Below are positions 1 through 7,550 of a stretch of DNA of 64,000 nucleotides, one piece after another; position 1 is the first letter of the stretch; each line of letters opens with the position of its first letter. The translations under genes were made by a program, and so were the position numbers. Source of the DNA: Jiangella sp. DSM 45060 (GTDB lineage Bacteria > Actinomycetota > Actinomycetes > Jiangellales > Jiangellaceae); the NCBI RefSeq assembly GCF_900105175.1, contig NZ_LT629771.1, positions 930,001-994,000 on the forward strand. Reading direction: 5' to 3'. The notes under the pieces were generated by a model. That model had not been told where the DNA came from. It saw only the letters and a list, made by a program, of their open reading frames with translations, and searched no databases.

Positions 1-930
1 ACCGCGTTCGTGTGGCCAAGTTCGGAGATCGCGCCACGCGACGTGCCCATCGCCGTCGCCGGGCCACCCGAGGCGGTCGCCGCGGTGTCCGAGCAACTCG
101 ACGAGGCGGTGCCGGACGGCTTCTCGGTCGACGCCGTGTCGTCGGAGGAGGAGGCGCGGTCCGCCATCGCCGACCGGGATGTGTACGGGGCGATCGTCCT
201 GTCGCCGTCCGGCCCGCCGTCCGTCGTGACCGCCTCCGCCGCCAGTCCCGTCGTGGCGCAACTCCTGGAGAGCGTGGCCAGGTCGATGGCGGCCTCGTCC
301 GGGTCGTCGTCCGGGCCGGTGATCGAGGATGCCGCGCCGCTGCCGTCCGACGACGCGCGCGGCACCGGATTCAGTGCGGGCGCGCTGCCCATGGTGTTCG
401 GTGGTATCGCGATCGGCGCCGCGATGAGCTTCGTCGTCTCCGGGGTCTGGCGCCGGGTGGCCGGTGCGACCATGGCGGCGATCGGCGGCGGAGCGATGGC
501 CGTGCTGGTCATGCAGAGCTGGCTCGGCGTGCTCGACGGCAACTGGTTCGCGAACGCGGGTGTGTACGCGTTGATCCTCGGTGCGACCTCGTTCACGCTG
601 ATCGGCTTGAACGCGGCGCTGGGTCACCCTGGAGCGGCGCTCGGTGCCGCGGCCATGCTGCTGCTGGGCAACCCGCTGTCCGGCGTGACGTCGGCGCCGG
701 AGCTGCTGCCGTCCGGGTGGGGGACGCTCGGCCAGTTCCTGCCGCCGGGCGCGGGTGGGACGCTGCTGCGGTCGACGGCCTTCTTCGACGGAGCGGGGGC
801 GCTGCAGCCGGTGCTGGTGCTGTCCGGCTGGGTGGTCGTGGGCCTGCTGCTGGCGGCGGTGGGGGCGCGGCGTGGCGCCCCGGTGGCCTCCGATCCTGTT
901 CCCGTCGGGGAGGCCACGTTCGCCAAGTAG
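1..930 (+). CDS. ABC-2/YhgE-like membrane protein, 3' part
   Basis: The reading frame is open from the first base of the window, so the start lies upstream; the visible part is 309 codons. The N-terminal half is an extracellular-type segment (residues reading FVWPSSEIAPRDVPIAV) with alternating acidic patches. It is followed by about five or six hydrophobic segments rich in Gly, Ala, Val and Leu, and a short charged tail. This order (soluble loop, then membrane block) matches ABC-2 type permease or YhgE/DUF3533-like proteins of actinobacteria. No ATPase partner is visible because the upstream side is cut off. A conserved PP-GAGG-L-RS motif (PPGAGGTLLRS) near the end fits the family. The substrate is unknown. 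The family call is by overall pattern only. Confidence 0.7.
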   Translation, partial: TAFVWPSSEIAPRDVPIAVAGPPEAVAAVSEQLDEAVPDGFSVDAVSSEEEARSAIADRDVYGAIVLSPSGPPSVVTASAASPVVAQLLESVARSMAASSGSSSGPVIEDAAPLPSDDARGTGFSAGALPMVFGGIAIGAAMSFVVSGVWRRVAGATMAAIGGGAMAVLVMQSWLGVLDGNWFANAGVYALILGATSFTLIGLNAALGHPGAALGAAAMLLLGNPLSGVTSAPELLPSGWGTLGQFLPPGAGGTLLRSTAFFDGAGALQPVLVLSGWVVVGLLLAAVGARRGAPVASDPVPVGEATFAK

Positions 931-990
931 CCTGCCGGGTTGCGCCTGCCCCCTGCTGCTCTCGATTGTCGGGGGCGCGGGCGGCCGCCT

Positions 991-1038
991 CAAGCGGACC
1001 TCTTGATGTGGCGCTTCGCGCCGGCGGAGGACCGCTTG
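991..1038. terminator. two-tier hairpin downstream of the membrane protein gene
   Basis: A 12-bp stem with one mismatch (991-1002 with 1027-1038, outer arms CAAGCGG/CCGCTTG) encloses a second small hairpin GGCGC-TTC-GCGCC at 1010-1022. It lies 60 bp after the stop of the membrane protein gene. There is no clear T-run, as is common in actinobacteria. It is a plausible terminator. Confidence 0.45.
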
Positions 1039-1185
1039 ACCCGGCCGCCCGCGCCCCCGTTTCAGCAGCGTCAGGGGGCCGGCCGGAAAATGGGCCCGGG
1101 CCTCCAGCCCTGCTGGGGTTCGGGTCCGCTGGCCGCTCACTGGTCATCGGGCGTTCCGGCTGCCGGCTCTGATGTGGGTTGCGTC

Positions 1186-1237
1186 GACCCCTCCCGGCCC
1201 GGGTGGGGCCCACCCTACGGGCGGGCACCGACAACGT
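1186..1237 (-). repeat. 52-bp dispersed repeat, copy 1: NDp-type promoter box plus hairpin
   Basis: Read on the minus strand, it contains TTGTCGGTG, 8 nt, then TAGGGT, which fits the published RecA-independent DNA-damage promoter consensus tTGTCRgtg-N8-TAnnnT of mycobacteria (linked to PafBC). This is followed at once by a GC-rich inverted repeat (CCCCTCCCGG / CCCGGGTGGGG on the plus strand). The same 52 bp occur at 12777-12828, 13038-13089 and, inverted and diverged in the hairpin, at 22247-22298. No gene starts within range downstream in the promoter direction. The rest of the 931-1321 gap holds only the two hairpins described separately. Confidence 0.75.
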
Positions 1238-1260
1238 CGCGCGCAACCGGGCGGTTCGTG

Positions 1261-1310
1261 TGATCATCCAGGATCCGACCACGTAGAGGGGGTCGGATGC
1301 TGGATGATCA
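1261..1310. terminator. 20-bp stem bidirectional terminator
   Basis: Positions 1261-1280 pair with 1291-1310 (TGATCATCCAG...CTGGATGATCA) with a single mismatch and a 10-nt loop. It lies 11 bp past the stop of the minus-strand Rrf2 gene and between two convergent genes, so it can terminate both. Confidence 0.7.
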
Positions 1311-1321
1311 CGCGGCCGGGG

Positions 1322-1777
1322 TCAGCGACGGGTCCAGGAGTCGGGGCGTTTCTGCAGTTCGATGACGTGGTCCGGGAGGCGGTCGGCGATGACGTCGGCG
1401 ACGGTGGTGTGCTCCAGTACCTCGCGCAGGCTGGCCCGGACCGCCACCCACACGCGGGTGAGCGGCTGCGCCGGCCCGGGATAGATGGTGTCCTCGGGCG
1501 GCATGCCGCGCACCGCGGCCAGCGGGCCCTCGGTGGCCCGGACGATGTCGGCGAGGGTGATCTCGGCCGGCGGTCTGGTGAGGCGATAACCGCCCGTGGC
1601 GCCGCGCTGGGCATCGAGGATGCCGGCCCGGCGCAGGTCGCCGAGGATGGTCTCGAGGAACTTGCCGGGGATGTCCTGCGCCTCCGCCAGCTGCTGCCGG
1701 GTGGCCGACGACGGCTGGAGGGAGGCGAGCTGGACCACCGCCCGGACGGCGTAGTCGGCGCGCGCTGTGATGTGCAC
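1322..1777 (-). CDS. Rrf2 family transcriptional regulator
   Basis: A 151-aa DNA-binding regulator of the Rrf2 family. The N-terminus (HITARADYAVRAVVQLA) is the canonical family opening, followed by the winged HTH (QQLAEAQDIPGKFLETILGDLRRAG) and the family wing motif (RGATGGYRLTRPP). No cysteines of an Fe-S cluster are visible in the C-terminal half, so it is not an IscR/NsrR-type cluster sensor by this reading. I place the start at GTG 1777 because homologs open with M-x-ITAR; an in-frame ATG at 1789 would add four residues, and neither has a strong ribosome site. It is divergent from the acyl-CoA mutase gene with a near-palindrome between them, so it probably controls itself and that gene. 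Confidence 0.85.
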   Translation of the reverse strand: MHITARADYAVRAVVQLASLQPSSATRQQLAEAQDIPGKFLETILGDLRRAGILDAQRGATGGYRLTRPPAEITLADIVRATEGPLAAVRGMPPEDTIYPGPAQPLTRVWVAVRASLREVLEHTTVADVIADRLPDHVIELQKRPDSWTRR

Positions 1778-1814
1778 GAGCCCGATCATCCCACTGCGGG
1801 TACGATGGAGCCAG

Positions 1815-1834
1815 TTACTAGGACGTCCAACTAA
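1815..1834. promoter_or_regulatory. candidate Rrf2 operator
   Basis: TTACTAGGACGTCCAACTAA is symmetric at 16 of 20 positions around a perfect GGACGTCC core. It lies in the 72-bp gap between the divergent Rrf2 and mutase genes, 16 bp before the mutase ATG. Position and symmetry suggest an operator; binding is inferred. The mutase ribosome site GGAG is at 1838-1841. Confidence 0.55.
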
Positions 1835-1849
1835 AATGGAGACCCCATC

Positions 1850-3559
1850 ATGGATGCCCGTGAGATCGAGGACGGCCGCCGACGCTGGCAGGCCAGGCTC
1901 GACGCCGCGGTCGCGGCCGGCAAGGTCCGCGACACCGACTTCACCACGCTGTCCGGCACCGAGGTCGACCCCGTCTACGGGCCGCCCGACGGCGTCGACG
2001 ATCCCCGGTTCGAGCGCATCGGCTGGCCCGGCGAGTACCCGTTCACCCGCGGCCTCTACCCCACGGGGTATCGCGGGCGGGCGTGGACGATCCGGCAGTT
2101 CGCCGGGTTCGGCAACGCGCAGCAGACCAACGAGCGCTACAAGATGATCCTGCGCTCCGGCGGCGGCGGGCTGTCCGTCGCGTTCGACATGCCGACGCTC
2201 ATGGGCCGCGACTCCGACGACGCGCGCAGCCTCGGCGAGGTCGGCCACTGCGGCGTCGCCATCGACTCCGCGGCCGACATGGACGAGCTGTTCGCCGGCA
2301 TCCCGCTGGGCGACGTCACCACGTCGATGACGATCAGCGGGCCGGCGGTGCCGATCTTCTGCATGTACGTCGTGGCCGCCGAGCGGCAGGGCGTCGCCGT
2401 CGGCGACCTCAACGGCACGCTGCAGACGGACATCTTCAAGGAGTACATCGCGCAGAAGGAGTGGCTGTTCGAGCCCGAGCCGCACCTGCGCCTCATCGGC
2501 GACCTCATGGAGTACTGCGCCGAGAACGTGCCCGACTACAAGCCGCTGTCGGTGTCGGGTTACCACATCCGCGAGGCCGGCTCGACGGCCGCGCAGGAGC
2601 TCGCGTTCACGCTGGCCGACGGCTTCGGCTACGTGGAGCTGGGGCTGTCGCGCGGTCTCGACGTCGACGTGTTCGCGCCCGGGCTGTCCTTCTTCTTCGA
2701 CGCCCACGTCGACTTCTTCGAGGAGATCGCCAAGTTCCGCGCCGCCCGCCGCATCTGGGCGCGTTGGATGCGCGACGTCTACGGTGCGACGAGCGAGAAG
2801 GCGCAGTGGCTGCGCTTCCACACCCAGACGGCGGGCGTCTCGCTCACCGGGCAGCAGCCGTACAACAACGTCGTCCGGACGGCGGTCGAGGCGCTCGCCG
2901 CGGTGCTCGGAGGCACGAACTCGCTGCACACCAACGCCCTCGACGAGGTGCTGGCGCTGCCGACGGAGTCCGCGGCCGAGATCGCCCTGCGCACCCAGCA
3001 GGTGCTGATGGAGGAGACCGGCGTCGCCAACGTCGCCGACCCACTCGGCGGCTCGTGGTACGTCGAGGCGCTCACCGACCGCCTCGAGGCCGAGGCCGAG
3101 GCGATCTTCGACCGCATCCGCACCATGGGCGAGCGCGACCGCCGCTGGCACGACGCCTACGGCCCGATGACGGCGGGCATCCTGCGCGGCATCGAGGACG
3201 GCTGGTTCACCGGCGAGATCGCCGAGTCGGCGTTCCAGCACCAGCAGCGGGTCGAGAAGGGCGACAAACGCGTCGTCGGCGTCAACGTCCACACCGGCAG
3301 CGTCACCGGCGAGCTCGACATCCTGCGGGTGTCGCACGAGGTCGAGGACGTCCAGCGCGAGGTGCTGACGAAGCGGCGGGCGGCCCGCGACGACGCCGCC
3401 GTGCGGGCCGCGCTGGCCGCCATGGTCGAGGTCGCCCGCACCGACGCGAACATCGTCCCCGCCATGCTCGACGCCGCCCGGGCCGAGGCGACGCTGGGCG
3501 AGATCTGCGACGCGCTGCGCGCGGAATGGGGGGTGTACTCCGAGCCCGCCCGGTTCTGA
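1850..3559 (+). CDS. acyl-CoA mutase large subunit, isobutyryl-CoA mutase type
   Basis: A 569-aa B12-dependent mutase catalytic subunit (TIM-barrel part) without the C-terminal cobalamin-binding domain, the length usual for the IcmA-type large subunit. Substrate-pocket residues that separate mutase classes can be read: the barrel opens with RQFAGFG (F84 where methylmalonyl-CoA mutase has Tyr) and has EYIAQKEW (Q202 where methylmalonyl-CoA mutase has Arg). The Phe/Gln pair is the isobutyryl-CoA mutase signature and is unlike the Ile of 2-hydroxyisobutyryl-CoA mutase. The reaction would be isobutyryl-CoA to n-butyryl-CoA. It needs a small B12-binding subunit, which is not in this window. It has a GGAG site 8 nt before the ATG and is probably controlled by the divergent Rrf2 protein. 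Confidence 0.88.
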   Translation: MDAREIEDGRRRWQARLDAAVAAGKVRDTDFTTLSGTEVDPVYGPPDGVDDPRFERIGWPGEYPFTRGLYPTGYRGRAWTIRQFAGFGNAQQTNERYKMILRSGGGGLSVAFDMPTLMGRDSDDARSLGEVGHCGVAIDSAADMDELFAGIPLGDVTTSMTISGPAVPIFCMYVVAAERQGVAVGDLNGTLQTDIFKEYIAQKEWLFEPEPHLRLIGDLMEYCAENVPDYKPLSVSGYHIREAGSTAAQELAFTLADGFGYVELGLSRGLDVDVFAPGLSFFFDAHVDFFEEIAKFRAARRIWARWMRDVYGATSEKAQWLRFHTQTAGVSLTGQQPYNNVVRTAVEALAAVLGGTNSLHTNALDEVLALPTESAAEIALRTQQVLMEETGVANVADPLGGSWYVEALTDRLEAEAEAIFDRIRTMGERDRRWHDAYGPMTAGILRGIEDGWFTGEIAESAFQHQQRVEKGDKRVVGVNVHTGSVTGELDILRVSHEVEDVQREVLTKRRAARDDAAVRAALAAMVEVARTDANIVPAMLDAARAEATLGEICDALRAEWGVYSEPARF

Positions 3560-3624
3560 CGGGTGGACGGCCCGCCGGTGATCTGTCACCATGCGGGCAA
3601 CAGCGCTCCGACCAGGGAGGTCGC

Positions 3625-3801
3625 ATGTTGGTGCCGATCCTGCTGGCCGTGATGATCGCCATCCTGCTCGCGCACGCCTATCCGTTGCGCCGCCGCGTCG
3701 CCGACGAACCCGCCCGCCCGGCCGCGTCCGCGCCGCTCGTTCCGGTGCCTCGCGCGCACGCCGTCGACGCCCGTCATTGGAACAGCGCCTACTGGGACTG
3801 A
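3625..3801 (+). CDS. 58-aa single-pass membrane protein
   Basis: The short ORF starts at ATG 3625, 4 nt after a strong AGGGAGG site. It has one N-terminal hydrophobic helix (MLVPILLAVMIAILLAHAY) followed by an Arg patch (PLRRR), which predicts the C-terminus in the cytoplasm, then a Pro/Ala-rich tail ending in HWNSAYWD. It sits between the mutase and the thioredoxin-like gene, co-directional with both. I do not recognise a family. Ribosome site, membrane helix and spacing make it a likely real gene. Confidence 0.6.
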   Translation: MLVPILLAVMIAILLAHAYPLRRRVADEPARPAASAPLVPVPRAHAVDARHWNSAYWD

Positions 3802-3847
3802 CGGACCCATGTGGCAGCCGGGCGGCTGATCGGTGGAGGATAGGGGG

Positions 3848-4786
3848 ATGAGCTCGCAGAGTTTCAGCCGCCCCGGCGCCGTCGACCTGTCCGCCCTGAA
3901 CGGCGGCGGGACGCCGCAGCAGGCCACGCCGGGCGCCTCCGGCGGTGGCTACGTCATCGACGTCACCGAGGAGACGTTCCAGTCCGAGGTGCTCACCCGG
4001 TCCATGTCCGTGCCCGTCGTCATCGACTTCTGGGCCACCTGGTGCGAGCCCTGCAAGACGCTCTCGCCCATCCTCGAGCGCCTGGCCGCTCAGCACGAGG
4101 GCCGGTTCGTCCTCGCCAAGATCGACGTCGACGCCAACCAGGCCATCGCGCAGGCCGCGCAGGTGCAGAGCATCCCCACCGTCGTCGCCGTGCTGCGCGG
4201 GCAGCTGGTGCCGATGTTCCAGGGCGCCATCCCCGAGGCGCAGGCCCAGCAGGTCATCGACCAGCTGCTGCAGATGGCCGTCGCCAACGGCGTCGCCGGG
4301 CGGGCCGACCCCATTCCGGGCGCCGGCGGCGCCGCCCCGGCCGAGGGTGACGACCCGGTCGAGGAAGAGCCGATCGACCCCCGGTTCGAGGCCGCCTACG
4401 ACGCCATCAACGCCGGCGACTTCGACAAGGCCGCCCAGGCGTACCAGCAGGTGCTGGCCGAGGCGCCGGCCGACGCCGAGGCGAAGGCCGGACTGGCCCA
4501 GGTCGAGCTGCTGCGCCGCACGGCGGGCGCCGACCCGGCCGGGGCGCTCGCGGCCGCCGACGCCGACCCCGCCGACGTCGGCGCGCAGCTGCTGGCCGCC
4601 GACATCGAGGTCGTGTCGGGCCGGGTCGACCAGGCGTTCGACCGCCTCATCGGCACCATCCGGCGCGTCTTCGGCGACGACCGCGAGCAGGTCCGCGCCC
4701 GCGTCGTCGAGCTGTTCGACATCGTCGGCAGCGCCGACCCGCGCGTCGTCAAGGCGCGGTCGGCGCTGGCCAGCGCGCTGTTCTAG
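3848..4786 (+). CDS. thioredoxin-TPR protein (CnoX/YbbN-like)
   Basis: A 312-aa cytoplasmic protein with a thioredoxin domain (about residues 35-145) and a C-terminal tetratricopeptide region (about 180-312). This is the architecture of YbbN/CnoX, which holds unfolded or oxidation-sensitive clients. The active site reads WCEPC (C66, C69): both cysteines are present, but the usual Gly-Pro is Glu-Pro, so redox activity is possible but tuned differently from classical CGPC. I chose ATG 3848 because a GGAGG at 3835-3839 serves it; the GTG at 3833 would overlap that site. Its stop codon TAG overlaps the stop of the convergent esterase gene, so the two genes share the bases CTA. Confidence 0.85.
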   Translation: MSSQSFSRPGAVDLSALNGGGTPQQATPGASGGGYVIDVTEETFQSEVLTRSMSVPVVIDFWATWCEPCKTLSPILERLAAQHEGRFVLAKIDVDANQAIAQAAQVQSIPTVVAVLRGQLVPMFQGAIPEAQAQQVIDQLLQMAVANGVAGRADPIPGAGGAAPAEGDDPVEEEPIDPRFEAAYDAINAGDFDKAAQAYQQVLAEAPADAEAKAGLAQVELLRRTAGADPAGALAAADADPADVGAQLLAADIEVVSGRVDQAFDRLIGTIRRVFGDDREQVRARVVELFDIVGSADPRVVKARSALASALF

Positions 4787-6912
4787 ATGCTCGGCGGCAG
4801 CGGGCCGGTGAACACGTCACCGAGCCCGCGGCCGCCGCCGAACGTCAGCCCGGTGATCAGCGTGCCGGTCGCGTCGAGGTAGAGGTTCGCCTCGTCCCAC
4901 TCGTCCGCGCCGTCGCGTTCCGGCGTGCCGAACTGAGTGCGCTCGCGCACCTTGCCGCGGCTGCCGAGCGTGCTGACGACGACGTCCACGCCGCCCGCGC
5001 TGACGCCGACGCGGCCGTCGGTGTGTCCGGCGACGGTGACGGTGCCGTTCGTCCCGACGTGTACGGCGGCCGCGCGGTCGTCGCCGCCGGTGCCGTCCTG
5101 GGTGATCCAGCGGGCCCTGCCCGACGACGTGACGGCGACGGCGAGCTGGTCGTTGCCGCCGGCGCTGGTGGCCCCGAGCGTCCCGCCGGTGTGGCCGACC
5201 GCGACCACGCCCTGCGTCGGCAGCGGTGCGAGCGCGCTGAACTGGTCGCTCTCGGCCGTGCCGAACTGGCTGAGCCAGTCCTGCGTCCCGGCGTCGGTGA
5301 ACCGGGCCACCCACGCGTCCAGGCCACCGTGCGCCGTCGCACCGGGCATCGCCTGTGAGGTGACCCCGGCGACGTAGACGCGGCGGTCGGCGCCGATCGT
5401 GACGGCCAGCGCCTTGTCCTCGCCGGGGCCGCCGAGCTGGCGGGTCCAGAGCAGCTCGCCGTTCGCGTCGAACCGGGCCAGCAGCGCGTCCTTGTCGCCG
5501 GCGTTCGGTGTGCCGCCGACGCTGCCGCTGGTGTAGCCGGCGACGTAGAGCCCGCCGTCCGGCGCGGGGACGCTGGCGTAGGCGCGGTCGGCCGCGGCCG
5601 GGTCGCCGAATCGCGTCAGCCAGACCGTCTCGCCGGTGGCCGTGTCGCCGGCAGCCGTCTCGCCGGTGGCCGTCACCCGCGCGCCGAACGCGTCGCCGCC
5701 GGAGTAGCCGGCCGTATAGAGGTCGCCGTACGGTCCGGTGTGCAGGCCGTAGACCCGGCCGGTCTCGGCGAGCCGCAGTGTCCAGCCGTCGTCGCTGCTG
5801 AGGGCGGGTCCGGCGCCGCCCTCGTTGACCGCGGCGACGGTGCCGCCGTTCGCCGTGATCGCGACGCCGCCCGCGCGGTCGTCCCCGCCGGTGCCGGTGA
5901 TGACGCCGGGCAGCGGGATCGGGTCGGTGGTGCGCAACCGCCCGGCGACGTCGGCGAGACCGTCGCGGAACGCCGGGCGCCAGACGTCCCAGTCGTGCCC
6001 GCCGTCGAGCACGCGCAGCTCAGCCGTCACACCGTCGACCCGCCTCGCCGCGTTGTACAGCCGGGCGGACTCGAAGTCGATGTCGTGCTGGGCGTCCTCG
6101 GGCGCCGGGTTCGCCCACTCGTCGTCACCGACCGCGATGAACAGGTGCGTCGGCAGTTCCGGGTCCGCCGTCTGCAGCAGGGCCGGGTAGTTGAGCTCGG
6201 TGTACCGGGCGTCGTCGAAGAGCGCGTCGCCGCGGCCGAAGCCCCCGAACTCGCGCGCCGACGAGTCGGCCGGCGGCAGCGGCACGTAGACGGCCGGGCT
6301 GAGCACCAGGCCGGCGGCGAAGACGTCCTGGTGGGCGAGGGCGTAGCGGAGCGCGCCGTAGCCGCCCATCGAGTACCCGCCGACGGCCCTTGCGTTCCGA
6401 TCCGCAACGGTTCGATACGTCGCGTCGACGTGCGCCACAAGGTCGTGCGTGATCGCCGTCTCGACGGCCGCACCGCCGGTGTGCAGGGAGTCGACGTACC
6501 AGTTGCCGCGGTCGCTCCACGGCGCGTCCGGCATGACCGCGATCAGCGGCGGCACGTCGCCGTCGGCGATCAGGCGGTCGAGGTCGGCGGTCACCTGCTG
6601 CCAGGCGGCCATCGTGTCGCCGCGGCCGTGCAGCAGGTAGATCGTGGCGTACTCGTCGTCGCCGTCCTCGTAGCCGGCGGGCAGGTAGGCGGCGTACTCG
6701 ACGGGGGCGCCGGCCGCGCCCGCCGGCGCCGTCCCCGTCACGACGGTGCCCTGCGCCGCGGATGCCTCGGTGGTGGCGTTGGTGGCCTGTGCCGGGCGTG
6801 CGTCCGTGGCGGTGGTGTCGGACTCCGGCTCCGATCCTGACGTCGCGACGTGCAGGGCTGCGAGCAGCAACGATGCCGCTGCTACCGCCGTCGCCCGGTT
6901 CCATGCCGCCAT
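4783..6912 (-). CDS. secreted esterase with SBBP-like beta-propeller C-terminus
   Basis: A 709-aa exported protein: signal peptide (residues 1-25, no lipobox), a Ser/Thr/Ala linker, then a putative esterase domain (about 68-340) of the esterase D/feruloyl-esterase type. The nucleophile is S181 in GGYSMGGYGA; a likely acid lies in VAVGDDEW and the His in DGGHDWDVW. The C-terminal half (about 345-700) has repeated units such as GLYVAGYTSGSVGG and VVAVGHTGGTLG, an SBBP-type propeller or delta-60-like repeat. Substrate is unknown; a carbohydrate ester fits the setting. A perfect 14-bp LacI-type palindrome lies 25 bp upstream of the start, the same sequence as upstream of the divergent lacI gene. 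It is therefore probably co-regulated with the importer and ADP-ribosylglycohydrolase locus. Confidence 0.82.
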   Translation of the reverse strand: MAAWNRATAVAAASLLLAALHVATSGSEPESDTTATDARPAQATNATTEASAAQGTVVTGTAPAGAAGAPVEYAAYLPAGYEDGDDEYATIYLLHGRGDTMAAWQQVTADLDRLIADGDVPPLIAVMPDAPWSDRGNWYVDSLHTGGAAVETAITHDLVAHVDATYRTVADRNARAVGGYSMGGYGALRYALAHQDVFAAGLVLSPAVYVPLPPADSSAREFGGFGRGDALFDDARYTELNYPALLQTADPELPTHLFIAVGDDEWANPAPEDAQHDIDFESARLYNAARRVDGVTAELRVLDGGHDWDVWRPAFRDGLADVAGRLRTTDPIPLPGVITGTGGDDRAGGVAITANGGTVAAVNEGGAGPALSSDDGWTLRLAETGRVYGLHTGPYGDLYTAGYSGGDAFGARVTATGETAAGDTATGETVWLTRFGDPAAADRAYASVPAPDGGLYVAGYTSGSVGGTPNAGDKDALLARFDANGELLWTRQLGGPGEDKALAVTIGADRRVYVAGVTSQAMPGATAHGGLDAWVARFTDAGTQDWLSQFGTAESDQFSALAPLPTQGVVAVGHTGGTLGATSAGGNDQLAVAVTSSGRARWITQDGTGGDDRAAAVHVGTNGTVTVAGHTDGRVGVSAGGVDVVVSTLGSRGKVRERTQFGTPERDGADEWDEANLYLDATGTLITGLTFGGGRGLGDVFTGPLPPSI

Positions 6913-6936
6913 CCGTCGCTCCTTCGCGCCGTGGGC

Positions 6937-6950
6937 CGGAAACGTTTCCG
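6937..6950. promoter_or_regulatory. LacI-family operator 1
   Basis: CGGAAACGTTTCCG is a perfect 14-bp palindrome with the central CG typical of LacI/GalR operators, upstream of the minus-strand esterase gene. Confidence 0.8.
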
Positions 6951-7475
6951 TCGATGGCCGCGATGGCCGGCTGCGGCGATTCCGGGAGGTCGGCGCTACT
7001 CCAGCACGCCCTCTGCCGGGCCGTCAAGAGTCCGCCGCCGGTCCTTCGCGGCGCACTCGCTCGCCGCCGCCCACCCGGTGCGGCTCCGCCGCCGCCCGTT
7101 GATCACGGATCAACGGGGTTCAGCCTGCCTGGGGCCCCTGATTTCTCCATGATCAACTCTTGGTGTGGGACGCAAGGGGCTGGTGAGGCTGCTGTGGTCG
7201 ACTGGGGCGGCGCGGGCGGGGCAGGTGAGTGGGCGGGCCAGTCGGTGGGGTGGGCTGGCGGGCAGAGTCGCCCGGAGGGTGTGTGAGTCGGCGCCGGCGC
7301 GGCGCGGGCGCGGCAGGTGCGTGGGCCCGGGCGGTGCGGGGCGGTTGAGTTGGCGTGGCGGGCGGGTGGCCCGGGTGGCGGGGTTCCGGCAGCTCGGGAG
7401 CCGCCGCGGGTCACGGGTTCGTATCGGCGACTTGACGGGACCGGGCGCGGCACGATCCAATGTCCACCACACCCC
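6951..7475. other. gene-free divergent region
   Basis: I see no credible gene in this 525-bp GC-rich stretch between the divergent esterase and lacI genes. It contains one compact perfect inverted repeat, GTTGATC-ACG-GATCAAC (7098-7114), function unknown, and a GATCAAC again at 7151-7157. The operators flank it. Confidence 0.6.
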
Positions 7476-7487
7476 GGAAACGTTTCC
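7476..7487. promoter_or_regulatory. LacI-family operator 2
   Basis: GGAAACGTTTCC, a perfect 12-bp palindrome identical to the core of operator 1, lies about 64 bp before the lacI start. Probably autoregulation of lacI and the downstream importer genes. Confidence 0.8.
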
Positions 7488-7508
7488 CACCCGTCACCGC
7501 AGCACACT

Positions 7509-7522
7509 CGGAAACGGTTCCG
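7509..7522. promoter_or_regulatory. LacI-family operator 3
   Basis: CGGAAACGGTTCCG differs from operator 1 by one base and lies 33 bp from operator 2 (centre to centre, about three helical turns) and 29 bp before the lacI start. The pair suggests cooperative binding. Confidence 0.72.
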
Positions 7523-7550
7523 GCCCCGATCCACGAGGAGGTGGACGCAC

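Noticed and set aside
1322-4096. 924-aa minus-strand frame extending the Rrf2 gene upstream
   Set aside because: The extension is antisense to the mutase gene; the Rrf2 family start falls at 1777-1789.
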